Source: Croceimicrobium sp963974215
GTDB taxonomy: Bacteria > Bacteroidota > Bacteroidia > Flavobacteriales > Schleiferiaceae
Length of the DNA stretch: 64,000 nt
Assembly: GCA_963974215.1 (NCBI GenBank)
Contig: CAXBBL010000010.1
Location: forward strand, 62,001 to 126,000
Direction: 5' to 3'
The notes below the pieces were generated by a model. That model searched no databases, was not told the origin of the DNA, and saw only the letters and a list, made by a program, of their open reading frames with translations. The translations under genes were made by a program, and so were the position numbers. Shown one piece after another: positions 43,580 through 52,046 of the stretch (positions within the stretch are counted from its first letter, which is position 1; each line of letters begins with the position of its first letter).

Positions 43580-45618
43580 TGCAAAATAAGCTAGTCTTTA
43601 TTCTGCTTGTAGTCCTTTTTTCATTCGCCTTGAAAGCCCAAGGAGAACTTGAAACGAGTCAAGCGCTATGGGAAGAACAATTAAGCGAAAACCCCGATAC
43701 CGAATTTGACCTATACCAATGGGCGGAAAGTTTTTCGCTATTTGACGAGAATAAAAGACCCCTTAATTTTAGCAGTCAAGAAGAATTGCTAATTCTGCCT
43801 TATCTAGATGTGTTTAAGGTTAACAACCTTCTTCAGCATATCCAACATACCGGCCCTATACTTAGCGCAAAGGAACTTAGTTCTATCAAAGGCTTTGACA
43901 GTCTAACGGTAGTTTTACTATTGCAGGATTTTAATTTAAAAGCGCGCAACTCCAAAGAGAAAATACACTGGCCATCCGCACTTAAGTATGGTCGTCAGCA
44001 ATTATATTTAAGAACAACTAGCGGATTGGAGAAACGCGCGGCTTATACCAAAAATCCTGAAGACGGCGGATTCTTGGGCTCGGCGCAAGATTATCTGATT
44101 CGTTATCGCTTCAACTATCGCAACACTTTACAGGCTGCGTTTAATTTACAAAAAGATGCCGGTGAGGCCTGGCAGCCTAATGGCCGTAATTTAGGTTTCG
44201 ACTTTTTTAGTGGACATGTCGCTCTCCGGAATTATGGCATTATTGAAGAATTAATCATCGGCGATTACAATGCTGAATTTGGGCAAGGCTTGGCACTTTG
44301 GTCGAGCATGAGCTTAGGCCGATCCTTTTCTTCTGCGGATATTAAACGCTATGGCCGCGGCATTGTGCCTTATGCGGGCAGTGATGAAAATCGCTTTTAC
44401 CGGGGAATTGCGAGCAGCCTCAAATGGGAGAAACTTCGTATGGAACTTTTTCTTTCACATAAAAAAATAGACGCTAGGGTAGGTTCCAGTCTTGCTGGAG
44501 ACAGCCTTTTTTCAGAAAGTTTTGGCGGTAATGGACTTTACCGCACTTATAGCGAAATGGAAAAGAAAGACCGCAATACTCTTACTAGTATGGGTGGTCG
44601 CGTTGAATTTCGTGGCTCAAGTATAGACCTTGGCATTAACTATCGCCATGAAAGCTTAGCAATTCCCCTCGCACCCTCTACTCGATTATACCAAATGAAA
44701 AACTTTAGCGGCACAAATCTGCAAAACCTCAGCCTCGACTGGAATTACATTTATCGTAGTTTCAATCTCTTTGGGGAATTCGCCCTCGACGGAGAAAGGG
44801 ATCTAGCCTATGCTTGGGGTTTTCAAACTATTCTCCTAGATAATCTTCGTTGTAGTTATCATTATCGAAAACTTGGAATTGACTATCAAAGCATTTGGAA
44901 TGCGCCCTTCGCCGCTAAGGGCACCGCGGGAGAAAAAGGCCACTATCTCGGTTTTGACTGGCAAATTAACCGCAAGCTGAGCTATAATGGCTTTTTTGAT
45001 CAACAAGAATTTCGTTGGATCTCCTTTCGAGAGAGTAGTCCCAGTAAAGGCTTCGACTGGCAAAACAATTTTAAATATCGAGTCGAATATAATAAAGACC
45101 TCAGCCTAAGACTAAGCTATCGGACACAGGAATCAGCTGCCCTTAAAAATGGAAAACTGCAAGAAAATGAAGGGCAACAATTTCATATACGCTTGCAATT
45201 AGAAGATAAACAACTAAGAAAACTAGAAAGCAAAACGACACTGCAACTTAAAACTGTTGGAATGAGTGGGCAAGCCAAAAGCACTGGTTTTATGATTGCT
45301 CAAGATTTTAGACATGGGCTGAGAAATAATCAGCTTAAAATTAGCTATCGCCTGGCTTTAATAAACAGTCCCAACTATGCCAGCCGATTATACAGTTATG
45401 AACGAGATTTATACCTAAGTTTTTCCATTCCTGCCTATTACGGAGAAAGTCTAAGGTTTTTCATCTTAGGTGATTGGAAGGTAAACGAGCATCTTAAAGT
45501 ACAGGCGAAATATGCGTTAAGCTATTTTCACGACACCGAAAGCATTAGCTCCGGCAGCAACGAGATTCAAGGACCAATCAGATCGGATATTCGCGCACAG
45601 ATTGTGCTAAAACTATGA
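43579..45618 (+). CDS. outer-membrane barrel with N-terminal helix-hairpin-helix module
   Basis: 679 residues from ATG 43579 (MQNKLVFILLVVLFSFALKAQ, a signal peptide). Residues ~55-125 resemble paired helix-hairpin-helix repeats of the ComEA type (LNFSSQEELLILPYLDVFKVNNLLQH; SAKELSSIKGFDSLTVVLLL), a fold that usually binds DNA non-specifically. Residues ~135-679 are alternating strands of a large outer-membrane barrel (YLRTTSGLEKRAAYT; FRYRVEYNKDLSLRLSYR type) ending RAQIVLKL. Coupled to the preceding PorV-like gene. The combination suggests a surface or periplasm-facing DNA contact, but no competence gene is nearby and the role is unproven. Confidence 0.7.
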   Translation: MQNKLVFILLVVLFSFALKAQGELETSQALWEEQLSENPDTEFDLYQWAESFSLFDENKRPLNFSSQEELLILPYLDVFKVNNLLQHIQHTGPILSAKELSSIKGFDSLTVVLLLQDFNLKARNSKEKIHWPSALKYGRQQLYLRTTSGLEKRAAYTKNPEDGGFLGSAQDYLIRYRFNYRNTLQAAFNLQKDAGEAWQPNGRNLGFDFFSGHVALRNYGIIEELIIGDYNAEFGQGLALWSSMSLGRSFSSADIKRYGRGIVPYAGSDENRFYRGIASSLKWEKLRMELFLSHKKIDARVGSSLAGDSLFSESFGGNGLYRTYSEMEKKDRNTLTSMGGRVEFRGSSIDLGINYRHESLAIPLAPSTRLYQMKNFSGTNLQNLSLDWNYIYRSFNLFGEFALDGERDLAYAWGFQTILLDNLRCSYHYRKLGIDYQSIWNAPFAAKGTAGEKGHYLGFDWQINRKLSYNGFFDQQEFRWISFRESSPSKGFDWQNNFKYRVEYNKDLSLRLSYRTQESAALKNGKLQENEGQQFHIRLQLEDKQLRKLESKTTLQLKTVGMSGQAKSTGFMIAQDFRHGLRNNQLKISYRLALINSPNYASRLYSYERDLYLSFSIPAYYGESLRFFILGDWKVNEHLKVQAKYALSYFHDTESISSGSNEIQGPIRSDIRAQIVLKL

Positions 45619-45760
45619 AAGCGTTCTTGTATAAGAGAGTATTTGGTTCTATGCAACGAAGTTTCGGACAGTAAAATACTAAATTAAATGCAATAGCTGT
45701 TCAATTTGAAACTTGAACCACTATTGCTATTATACTTTGCTGGCAGCTGGCATTTTATTT

Positions 45761-46690
45761 TTAAATGACTCTAAACCATTCCACCATTCGATTAACTCCA
45801 TCCTGATAAGAAGAAACTTTGAAATTGGGAAATCTCTTTCTAAACTTATGATCAGACATAACATACTTCTGCTCAAACTGATACTCCATCTCTTTCGTTT
45901 CTCTTAATAGAGGTATAAAAATGCACAGTATTTTTTTTAATACTGCTGGCATCACACTCACTTTAAAATTGCTACCCAATTTTTCATTAAATATTGCAAG
46001 CATTTCATTTGTTGTTATTGGTTCTCCAACTGGCAAGTGCCATACCTCGCCGTAACAATTGTCATTCAAAGCTAATTCCACTAGAGCTCGTCCATTATCA
46101 AGTACATTAGCATAGGTGTGTTCTATATCAGCCGAAACGAGGATTTGTGGTCCTTTACCTTGTAGCATTCGTTCTAAAAAAGAAATATAAAAGGGACTGT
46201 TTACTGCACCTTCTCCGTAAAAATCAGCTGAGCGTCCAATTAGGCCTTTAATCTTTTTATGTCTTACCGCTTTTATCATTAAATCAGCTGTTTGTTTACG
46301 GGATTTTCCTTTTTTAGAATTAGGGTTTTGAGGGGTGCTTTCGTCAAATGGAACGGGTAAAGGCGAAGCATACATATACACATTGTCTAAAAATATCAGC
46401 TTAGCTTCAGCCTTTTCGCAGGCGTCAATCACATTTTGCATTATCTGTGGCCATTGAGTTCCCCAAACCTTAGCCTTGTATGGAAGACCTATACAGAGAT
46501 ATACATAACTACTGCCGGCAATGGCTTTTTCAGCATCTACTTTAGAAAGTAAATCTGCTTGAACCCAGATAGGTTTTGTACTAACTTTCCTTATTTGAAG
46601 TTGTCGAATTTCTAATTCCTTTATTACTGCTTTGCCCATTGCTCCATTTGCTCCAAGTACAGTATGAATCTGATTTTCCATTTGTTCCAT
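45761..46690 (-). CDS. NAD(P)-binding epimerase/reductase-like protein
   Basis: 309 residues, extended or atypical SDR fold. The N-terminal dinucleotide motif is VLGANGAMGKAVIKEL (GxxGxxG). FLDNVYMYASPLPVPFDE and LIGRSADFYGEGAVNSPF fit NAD-dependent epimerase/NmrA-like proteins, and a Tyr/Lys catalytic pair is not obvious. Substrate unknown. It is preceded by a Crp/Fnr-type gene on the same strand (81 bp away) and a perfect 7 bp palindrome at 46703-46721, so regulation by that neighbour is likely. Composition is AT-richer than the surrounding core genes. Confidence 0.75.
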   Translation of the reverse strand: MEQMENQIHTVLGANGAMGKAVIKELEIRQLQIRKVSTKPIWVQADLLSKVDAEKAIAGSSYVYLCIGLPYKAKVWGTQWPQIMQNVIDACEKAEAKLIFLDNVYMYASPLPVPFDESTPQNPNSKKGKSRKQTADLMIKAVRHKKIKGLIGRSADFYGEGAVNSPFYISFLERMLQGKGPQILVSADIEHTYANVLDNGRALVELALNDNCYGEVWHLPVGEPITTNEMLAIFNEKLGSNFKVSVMPAVLKKILCIFIPLLRETKEMEYQFEQKYVMSDHKFRKRFPNFKVSSYQDGVNRMVEWFRVI

Positions 46691-46702
46691 TTTTAATTAT
46701 GA

Positions 46703-46721
46703 GTGTTATCTTTAATAACAC
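46703..46721 (-). promoter_or_regulatory. palindromic operator candidate upstream of the NAD(P)-binding protein gene
   Basis: GTGTTAT (46703-46709), CTTTA, ATAACAC (46715-46721): a perfect inverted repeat with a 5-base centre, 12 bases before the ATG. On the gene's strand it directly follows CATCTTTG (complement of 46724-46731), one base off the TAnnTTTG -7 consensus, so it would cover the transcription start. A site for the adjacent Crp/Fnr-type protein is the simplest reading. Confidence 0.5.
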
Positions 46722-46771
46722 GGCAAAGATGGAGGGGATAAATGTTTAGCTACTGAACAAATGTTAAGAAA

Positions 46772-47341
46772 TCACTTTACACTTTTTTTCCTTAATCTAC
46801 TAAGATGTTGTGGAGTAACTCCAAGAAAACTAGCCGTGTATTGTAATGGCACTTTTAAAAGGATGTCGCCATTTTCTTTAATCATATTTTCATAACGCTC
46901 TTGTGCCGTTTTGGATTGAAGCATTGAAATGCGTCTTTCCAAAAGAATAAATAGGTTCTCAGCGATAACTCTTCTCCAGATTTGAACTTTTGGAACCTCT
47001 TTAGATAATTTCTCTAGATCTTCTCTGTTAATAACCAGCATTTCCACATCTTCAACGGCTTCAATGTTTTCCCTAGTTGGGGTTAGGGTTAAAAAGCTCG
47101 TATATGAAGAAATAAAGTTGTTTTCAGGCATAAAAAAACAACTGACTTCACTCCCTTTTTGGTCATTATAAAACATCCGGCAAATTCCTTTTTTAATAAA
47201 AGCTATATGGTTACAGTATTGACCTTCTTTAATCCACAACTCTCCTTTGGATAAAAGTTTAGCTTTGAAATACTTTTCGATAGATAATTTTTCATCCTTC
47301 GTTAGATCTACGATTTGATCTATTGTATCCGTAATTGCCAT
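46772..47341 (-). CDS. Crp/Fnr-family transcription regulator
   Basis: 189 residues from ATG 47341 (MAITDTIDQIVDLTKDEK); longer in-frame starts add an unrelated basic tail. The N-terminal cyclic-nucleotide-binding-type barrel is recognisable (LLSKGELWIKEGQYCNHIAFIKKGICRMFYND; CFFMPENNFISSY). A dimer helix follows, then a Crp-type helix-turn-helix (VPLQYTASFLGVTPQHLSRLRKK). No Fnr-type cysteine cluster is seen and the cAMP-contacting Arg-Ser pair is absent, so the ligand is unknown. This subfamily often sits beside the oxidoreductase gene it controls, as here. Confidence 0.88.
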   Translation of the reverse strand: MAITDTIDQIVDLTKDEKLSIEKYFKAKLLSKGELWIKEGQYCNHIAFIKKGICRMFYNDQKGSEVSCFFMPENNFISSYTSFLTLTPTRENIEAVEDVEMLVINREDLEKLSKEVPKVQIWRRVIAENLFILLERRISMLQSKTAQERYENMIKENGDILLKVPLQYTASFLGVTPQHLSRLRKKSVK

Positions 47342-47487
47342 TATTGTTTTTTTTTTGCGCTTGATAACAACGTTTAGTATATGAAAAGTAGGCGATTTCG
47401 AAGAACAAAACTTTCGATTATGCACAAACTTTGATATGAGCCAAAAGGTCTGAATATATTAATACTTCGCCTATTTTTTATATACAT

Positions 47488-48096
47488 TGTTGGCAAATAG
47501 GTTTTTTTACTTTTGCTTACATTTTCGTCAAATTATTTTCAGTTAATATTTGATGATGCTCAACGTGATAAATTGCATTATAGAGCATTTCTCGTAATGA
47601 AATATTTCCCAACAGTGGATGAGGAATACACAAAGTGTCAAGTTCATTTTCCGTGAAAGTATCAATTTCCGCATTCAATTTCTCTATCAACTTTGGCAAG
47701 GTCTTTAGCAGTTCGGATTTTTCATTTTCAGACACTATTTCTGGTACATACTGGCTTGGTGCTTTTCCACCTTTATTGAGTTTTTCTATATAGACCGCCA
47801 ATAATTCGTCATAAGTTCGACTTTCGGTTTTAGTCGTTCCAAAATTCTGTTCAATAATAGTGTTAGGCATACCAAAGACCTGAACAAGGGGATTTACACA
47901 AAGTACAATATGTTTTAAGTGTTGTCCTGCTGTCCATTTGGATTCATAAGAAAATGTGAATTCTGCATTGCTCAATCCGTTTATATAATTCACTAAAGCT
48001 AAATATCGTCTTTCAAGTGAATTTTTTATTTCAGTTTTGTTCATATTAAATTCAAATTTTGATTGATATTCATCTGTTTATCAAATGTTTGCCAAC
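47488..48096. repeat. inverted repeats flanking the DinB-like gene
   Basis: GTTGGCAAA (47488-47496) and TTTGCCAAC (48088-48096) are exact inverted copies on either side of the DinB-like gene. Similarity extends outward: reading away from the gene, both continue within a few bases into ATATAAA (TTTGCCAAC-AATGT-ATATAAA on the left, TTTGCCAAC-GAAG-ATATAAA on the right). The enclosed 610 bp is AT-rich. A mobile or cassette-like unit is possible but unproven. Confidence 0.45.
47517..48044 (-). CDS. DinB-like four-helix metal protein
   Basis: 175 residues. Helical protein with the DinB/DUF-type histidine pattern: a first His in SKWTAGQHLKHIVLCV, and the last two in YNAIYHVEHHQILTENNL, positioned to bind one metal ion. 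Such proteins include thiol transferases and many of unknown activity; no function can be assigned. The gene is AT-rich and is enclosed by inverted repeats (47488-47496 / 48088-48096). It is on the same strand as the Crp-type gene but separated by 175 bp that show no hairpin terminator. Confidence 0.72.
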   Translation of the reverse strand: MNKTEIKNSLERRYLALVNYINGLSNAEFTFSYESKWTAGQHLKHIVLCVNPLVQVFGMPNTIIEQNFGTTKTESRTYDELLAVYIEKLNKGGKAPSQYVPEIVSENEKSELLKTLPKLIEKLNAEIDTFTENELDTLCIPHPLLGNISLREMLYNAIYHVEHHQILTENNLTKM

Positions 48097-48127
48097 GAAG
48101 ATATAAAGTTAAGTAATCTCCAAAGAA

Positions 48128-48619
48128 TCAAGCATCTAAATCCTTCAAAAACCATAGGTTACATCCAGGATGGCCAAATTGGGTTAGTGGCTTCTCAAGC
48201 GTTTCGAAACCAGCTTTCCCATAAAGACTCACGGCTTTATCAAACTCGGGTAAGCTTTCGATATAGATTTTAGAATACATCATTTGCTTGGCGCTTTCCA
48301 AACACTTATCTAACAAGGCTTGACCGATGCCCTGCCCTCTCGCATTTGCATGAAGATAGAACTTCACCAATTCGGCACAATCCTCTTGCAAACCTTGCGT
48401 GGGGTAAATCCCGCAACAGCCTTGCACCTCGCCATTCCATTCAGCTACCCAAAGTACCGAACGATCCCTTTGAAAGAGATTATATAAATTGTCTGTTGTG
48501 GGATCGGAATAAACAGTTCCTTCTTTTTGGGCATCAAACTCAATAAAAATGGCGCGAATTATTTGGGCCAATTTGAGATTATCCTCTTCCCTAATTAATC
48601 TCAGTTCAAGCTTCTCCAT
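48128..48619 (-). CDS. GNAT-family N-acetyltransferase
   Basis: 163 residues from ATG 48619 (MEKLELRLIREEDNLKL). The open frame extends to a TTG at 48652 but that lies inside the upstream lipoprotein gene. The acetyl-CoA site is motif A, VKFYLHANARGQGIGQALLDKCLE (R/QxxGxG/A as RGQGIG); motif B is IYIESLPEFDKAVSLYGKAGFE. Substrate unknown. It follows the three-lipoprotein operon after 19 bases and may be its last gene. Confidence 0.9.
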   Translation of the reverse strand: MEKLELRLIREEDNLKLAQIIRAIFIEFDAQKEGTVYSDPTTDNLYNLFQRDRSVLWVAEWNGEVQGCCGIYPTQGLQEDCAELVKFYLHANARGQGIGQALLDKCLESAKQMMYSKIYIESLPEFDKAVSLYGKAGFETLEKPLTQFGHPGCNLWFLKDLDA

Positions 48620-48638
48620 CTTTATTTTCGAGCCATTT

Positions 48639-49157
48639 TCACTTGATGTCAACTTTACTTACTCCATCTGGCAGTCCCCTAGGAAAACGAGCAAAAGGCA
48701 ACAATTCATTTACAGCAAGTTCTAGTTCATCATTAAAACTGTTTCTACGAATAGTTTCATGTATGGTATTAACCGCGATGAAATTAAGGAACGCTGTTCC
48801 AGGTGCCAGTACACCATGCGTTAAGCTCCAAGCCATAAAGCCCGCAGTGGTCCAATGGCTTATCCGTGGTTTTACATGTTGTAGCTCAAAAGTTTTAACC
48901 GAGTCTCTTGAGATAGCCTCACAAGAATTTAGCTTATCTAAAATATAAATACTGTCATTTGAAACCGCAATAAGCTCGCCTTCTATTTGAATAAGACCTT
49001 TAGGGCCATCAGGGCTTTGGTAATACAACACAATATAAGAGCCTAAGGGACTTGTTTTAAATTCGTTCTGGGAAGGTAGATAATTATAATTTCTACAGGC
49101 AACTAGGATAAAGAAAAAGAGTACGATTAAATAAATCAGGCGCTTAATTTCCCGCAT
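48639..49157 (-). CDS. lipoprotein of unknown function, paralogue of the next upstream gene
   Basis: 172 residues. Lipoprotein signal with lipobox Cys in FFILVACRNYN. The shared features with the 49171-49695 product are the block SPLGSYIVLYY ... GELIAVSNDSIYIL, a hydrophobic stretch around HWTTAGFMAWSLTHGVLAPGTAFLN, and a near-identical C-terminal signature FARFPRGLPDGV. The two clearly arose by duplication. Gap to the upstream gene is 13 bases. I do not recognise a characterised family. Confidence 0.75.
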   Translation of the reverse strand: MREIKRLIYLIVLFFFILVACRNYNYLPSQNEFKTSPLGSYIVLYYQSPDGPKGLIQIEGELIAVSNDSIYILDKLNSCEAISRDSVKTFELQHVKPRISHWTTAGFMAWSLTHGVLAPGTAFLNFIAVNTIHETIRRNSFNDELELAVNELLPFARFPRGLPDGVSKVDIK

Positions 49158-49170
49158 CTTAAAGCTTTTA

Positions 49171-49695
49171 TCAATGAATGTCTTCTATTCTTATGCCGCT
49201 TGGCAGGCCATAGGGAAAACGGGCAAAAGCAGCTAGCTCATCAAAATTTATGTCACTCTCTTGGCTACGACTTTTCCTTGCAATATATGCTTGGGTAAAA
49301 GAAGTAGACATTAGATTTATTGGGGCTGTAAAAAACGCAAATATCCCATGAGAAGCTGAAATAGCAGTAAAAAGAGGGATAGTCCAAAAGGATGTATTGG
49401 GCTTGGCGTAGTACAAACTGAAGGATTCAATATTTACTTTACTTATTGCCTTGCAAATGCCATCAATCTCTGTTTCTACAGGGATGAGATATAATTGAGC
49501 ACTATCAACCGCGATTAACTCTCCACGTAATTCGTTTAGGTCGGACGTATTTTTATCCAACTTCACCCATATTCTGATAAAAGAACCTTTAGGAGATTTC
49601 CCAAACTCAGACTCGTCTTCAATATGTTTATAGTAACTGCATCCTCCCAAGAGAAAACTTAGGAGCGCTAATGAAATGATTATTCTAGTTTTCAT
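49171..49695 (-). CDS. lipoprotein of unknown function, paralogue
   Basis: 174 residues from ATG 49695 (MKTRIIISLALLSFLLGGCSYYKH), with lipobox LLGGC; a start 8 codons earlier would misplace the signal sequence. Conserved blocks shared with the neighbour: SPKGSFIRIWV ... RGELIAVDSAQLYLI, ISASHGIFAFFTAPINLM, and FARFPYGLPSGI. It overlaps the preceding large lipoprotein gene by 11 bases, so the three are one operon. Confidence 0.75.
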   Translation of the reverse strand: MKTRIIISLALLSFLLGGCSYYKHIEDESEFGKSPKGSFIRIWVKLDKNTSDLNELRGELIAVDSAQLYLIPVETEIDGICKAISKVNIESFSLYYAKPNTSFWTIPLFTAISASHGIFAFFTAPINLMSTSFTQAYIARKSRSQESDINFDELAAFARFPYGLPSGIRIEDIH

Positions 49696-51268
49696 AGGAA
49701 GAAACTTTTTTAGATTCAATTTGTGAAGACCAAAAAACTTCTTCCATCACTAGCTCATATTCTTTATAGGCATCCGCCTCTCTTTTTAAGTAGCGTCGTG
49801 GATGATTCATCATCTGATTTAGCTTAAGAAGATCTTTATCGCCAAGCCACTCCTTTCTCATCCATTCCATGTAGTAGCCCTTACTGTAAAGGTGAAGTGC
49901 ATACTTTCGATTCGCATCTGGCAGCTCATATTCCAATTCAAAAAAATCACCAGGGAGTGAGATCAAATGTTTTTCCGAGTCTAGTAATTGCTGCTTGGCA
50001 AAACTATGCTTGGAACCATTTTTTTTCAGCTGACTAGGCTGTAGCTTTAAGGGTTCAAGTTTTTTATCGAGACTAGCTAGTGCAGCATAGTCTAAGCGCC
50101 ATAAACCCTTATTCATTAGCAGTTTCACTCGTACTGTTTCAGAAGTAGCTAGCTTTTGTAGAGGTACGATTTGCCGATTAACTGCGATTGGCCCTGTTTC
50201 ATACAAAGCTCCTTGTAATTGCCATTCTTTCAACTCTTCGTTCCAAAGGTAAACCTCGAGCTCGCCCAACTCCGATTTTAGGCCATTATCCAGTTTGCTA
50301 TAGAGATCTTTCTCACGTTCAATTTTCGCAAAAATGTCTGAAACCTCATCGCCCATATAAGCCATGGCGCTATAAATAAAGTAGGTGGTCATTAATGACT
50401 GACGGAAATCGAGCAATAATGCTTGCTCTTGCTTTAGTTCGCTCGCATCAAATTCTAGAATTAGCTCTTCTTTGGAAGCTAAATTATCCGCATCTGCGGC
50501 AGAGAAATACTCCTCTCTATCGCTTTGTAATAAAACACTTAGCACATCCTTCTCAGCAACAGTTGCGCTACTAGGTGAAACTTGCTGGGAACTACTATAG
50601 AAGCTTTTATCGCGTGTCATTAAAGCACTTTGCTCATTGCTAATAGGAAGCGCCCATAACTCCACTGCTTTTAAGCAATGGGTTTCTTGCGCTTCATTCT
50701 TCATTAAAATTTTAAAATTACTCGAGCGAGTACTTGTTTTTAAATCGTCAACGTCTCCATATTCTAGGGAGGGCGCAATGGCATTGGAAAAACCTTCGCC
50801 CTTGGCTTCGAAAACATTACCATCTTCGGTGTAAAAGGTTGGACATGAACCAAAACAAGCTTTGGGATTGGTAATGCAAGCAAGCGAAACAGCCACGTTT
50901 ACGATGGCTAAAGGAATCAAAGCCATTACGCCATCCGCTAGCTCTAGGTCTTCATTCATTTCGTAAATTAAGACGCTATCCATAGAGAACTTTAAATCCC
51001 CTTCTTTAATAAGGTGCCGATTATAATCAAAACGTTGCCCTTCTCCAGATATAAAACCGGCAACTGTGTCTATTCGCCAATTATTAAAGAGAAAAACTAA
51101 ATCACCCCCTTCGAGATGGGCTTTTAGATCTGGGTTTTCTTTAGCGAATTGAGCCTTTTTTAAAAAATCACCTGCCTTTTCATATTGAAAACGAGGTACT
51201 ACTGGTCCTCTGCAGGATTGATTTAAGATACCGAGCAGCAGCAAGGATATTGTTATTACTTTTCGCAT
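49685..51268 (-). CDS. large lipoprotein with CFGSCPTFY motif, unknown function
   Basis: 527 residues. Lipoprotein signal MRKVITISLLLLGILNQSC. A hydrophobic patch GVMALIPLAIVNVAVSLACITNPKACFGSCPTFYTEDGNVFEAKGEGFS is the most distinctive part; CFGSCPTFY recurs in uncharacterised Bacteroidota proteins as far as I recall. The rest is soluble, mixed alpha/beta, with no catalytic motif I can name. It heads the operon with the two paralogous small lipoproteins and perhaps the GNAT gene. The divergent DUF1684 gene starts 84 bases away. Confidence 0.75.
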   Translation of the reverse strand: MRKVITISLLLLGILNQSCRGPVVPRFQYEKAGDFLKKAQFAKENPDLKAHLEGGDLVFLFNNWRIDTVAGFISGEGQRFDYNRHLIKEGDLKFSMDSVLIYEMNEDLELADGVMALIPLAIVNVAVSLACITNPKACFGSCPTFYTEDGNVFEAKGEGFSNAIAPSLEYGDVDDLKTSTRSSNFKILMKNEAQETHCLKAVELWALPISNEQSALMTRDKSFYSSSQQVSPSSATVAEKDVLSVLLQSDREEYFSAADADNLASKEELILEFDASELKQEQALLLDFRQSLMTTYFIYSAMAYMGDEVSDIFAKIEREKDLYSKLDNGLKSELGELEVYLWNEELKEWQLQGALYETGPIAVNRQIVPLQKLATSETVRVKLLMNKGLWRLDYAALASLDKKLEPLKLQPSQLKKNGSKHSFAKQQLLDSEKHLISLPGDFFELEYELPDANRKYALHLYSKGYYMEWMRKEWLGDKDLLKLNQMMNHPRRYLKREADAYKEYELVMEEVFWSSQIESKKVSSYEN

Positions 51269-51351
51269 TTTAACGGCGTTAATGGTTTATGGCGTGAAAC
51301 TATTAATATTTTGGCAGTGATTCATTAAATCTATAACTATTAAGCGTTTAA

Positions 51352-51963
51352 ATGACTTTCAAAATTTTCCTTGCGATACTTTTATCGGCCTTCTTTGCGG
51401 AAGCGCAGAATAGTGACTCAACATTTCTGGCCAGCAATTTCAATTTTCGGATAGAGCTAAACCATGAGTTTGGCGATAGCCTCGATTCTCCGCTTAAGGA
51501 AGAAGATCGTTTGCAATTTGATCACCTCAATTTTTTCTCACTGAACTCTAAGTATGCGGTTATGGCTAAAATTGAGCGCATCGACACAGCCAAAGCCTTT
51601 GCCATGGCCACCACCACAGGGAGAAAAGCTATCTATCAAAAATATGCCTTATTACGCTTTCAGCTAGATGGCCAAGAACAGCAACTCTTTGTTTATCAAA
51701 GCCATCGCTTAAAGTTAATGGAGGGCTATGAAGACTACCTTTTCCTGCCCTTTAGCGACGAAAGTAACGGATTCGAGAGCTATGGCGGTGGCAGGTTTAT
51801 AGATTTACGAATGGTGAAGAGCGACAGCCTTTTAATCGACTTTAACAAAGCTTACAACCCCTACTGCGCTTACAACGAAAAGTACTCTTGCCCTATACCT
51901 CCTAAAGAAAACCACCTGAAAATTAAAGTATTAGCGGGCGTAAAAGCCCCTGTCGGGCATTAA
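51352..51963 (+). CDS. DUF1684-family secreted protein
   Basis: 203 residues with a short signal peptide (MTFKIFLAILLSAFFAEAQ). The C-terminal block GGGRFIDLRMVKSDSLLIDFNKAYNPYCAYNEKYSCPIPPKENHLKIKVLAGVK is the signature of DUF1684 proteins, widely conserved and of unknown function. The two cysteines in NPYCAYNEKYSCPIPP could form a disulfide or bind metal. It stands alone ahead of the DEAD-box helicase gene, 83 bases away. Confidence 0.85.
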   Translation: MTFKIFLAILLSAFFAEAQNSDSTFLASNFNFRIELNHEFGDSLDSPLKEEDRLQFDHLNFFSLNSKYAVMAKIERIDTAKAFAMATTTGRKAIYQKYALLRFQLDGQEQQLFVYQSHRLKLMEGYEDYLFLPFSDESNGFESYGGGRFIDLRMVKSDSLLIDFNKAYNPYCAYNEKYSCPIPPKENHLKIKVLAGVKAPVGH

Positions 51964-51991
51964 AATTAATCAATGCGTAAAGAATAAAAGC

Positions 51992-52020
51992 TTGTACTAC
52001 AAATAATTAACCGACCTTTG
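51992..52020 (+). promoter_or_regulatory. promoter of the DEAD-box helicase gene
   Basis: TTG (51992-51994), 18 bases, then GACCTTTG (52013-52020), one mismatch from TAnnTTTG. The leader of ~20 bases to the TTG start at 52047 fits. Confidence 0.45.
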
Positions 52021-52046
52021 CGGCGTAAATTTTTAATATATCTTTT

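Noticed and set aside
45713..45907. 64-codon plus-strand frame near 45.7 kb
   Set aside because: Mostly overlaps the 3' end of the NAD(P)-binding protein gene on the other strand; no signal or domain.
47488..48096. Integron cassette (attC) around the DinB-like gene
   Set aside because: The flanking repeats are inverted and their core TTTGCCAAC does not fit RYYYAAC/GTTRRRY; no integrase is seen. Kept only as an inverted-repeat observation.
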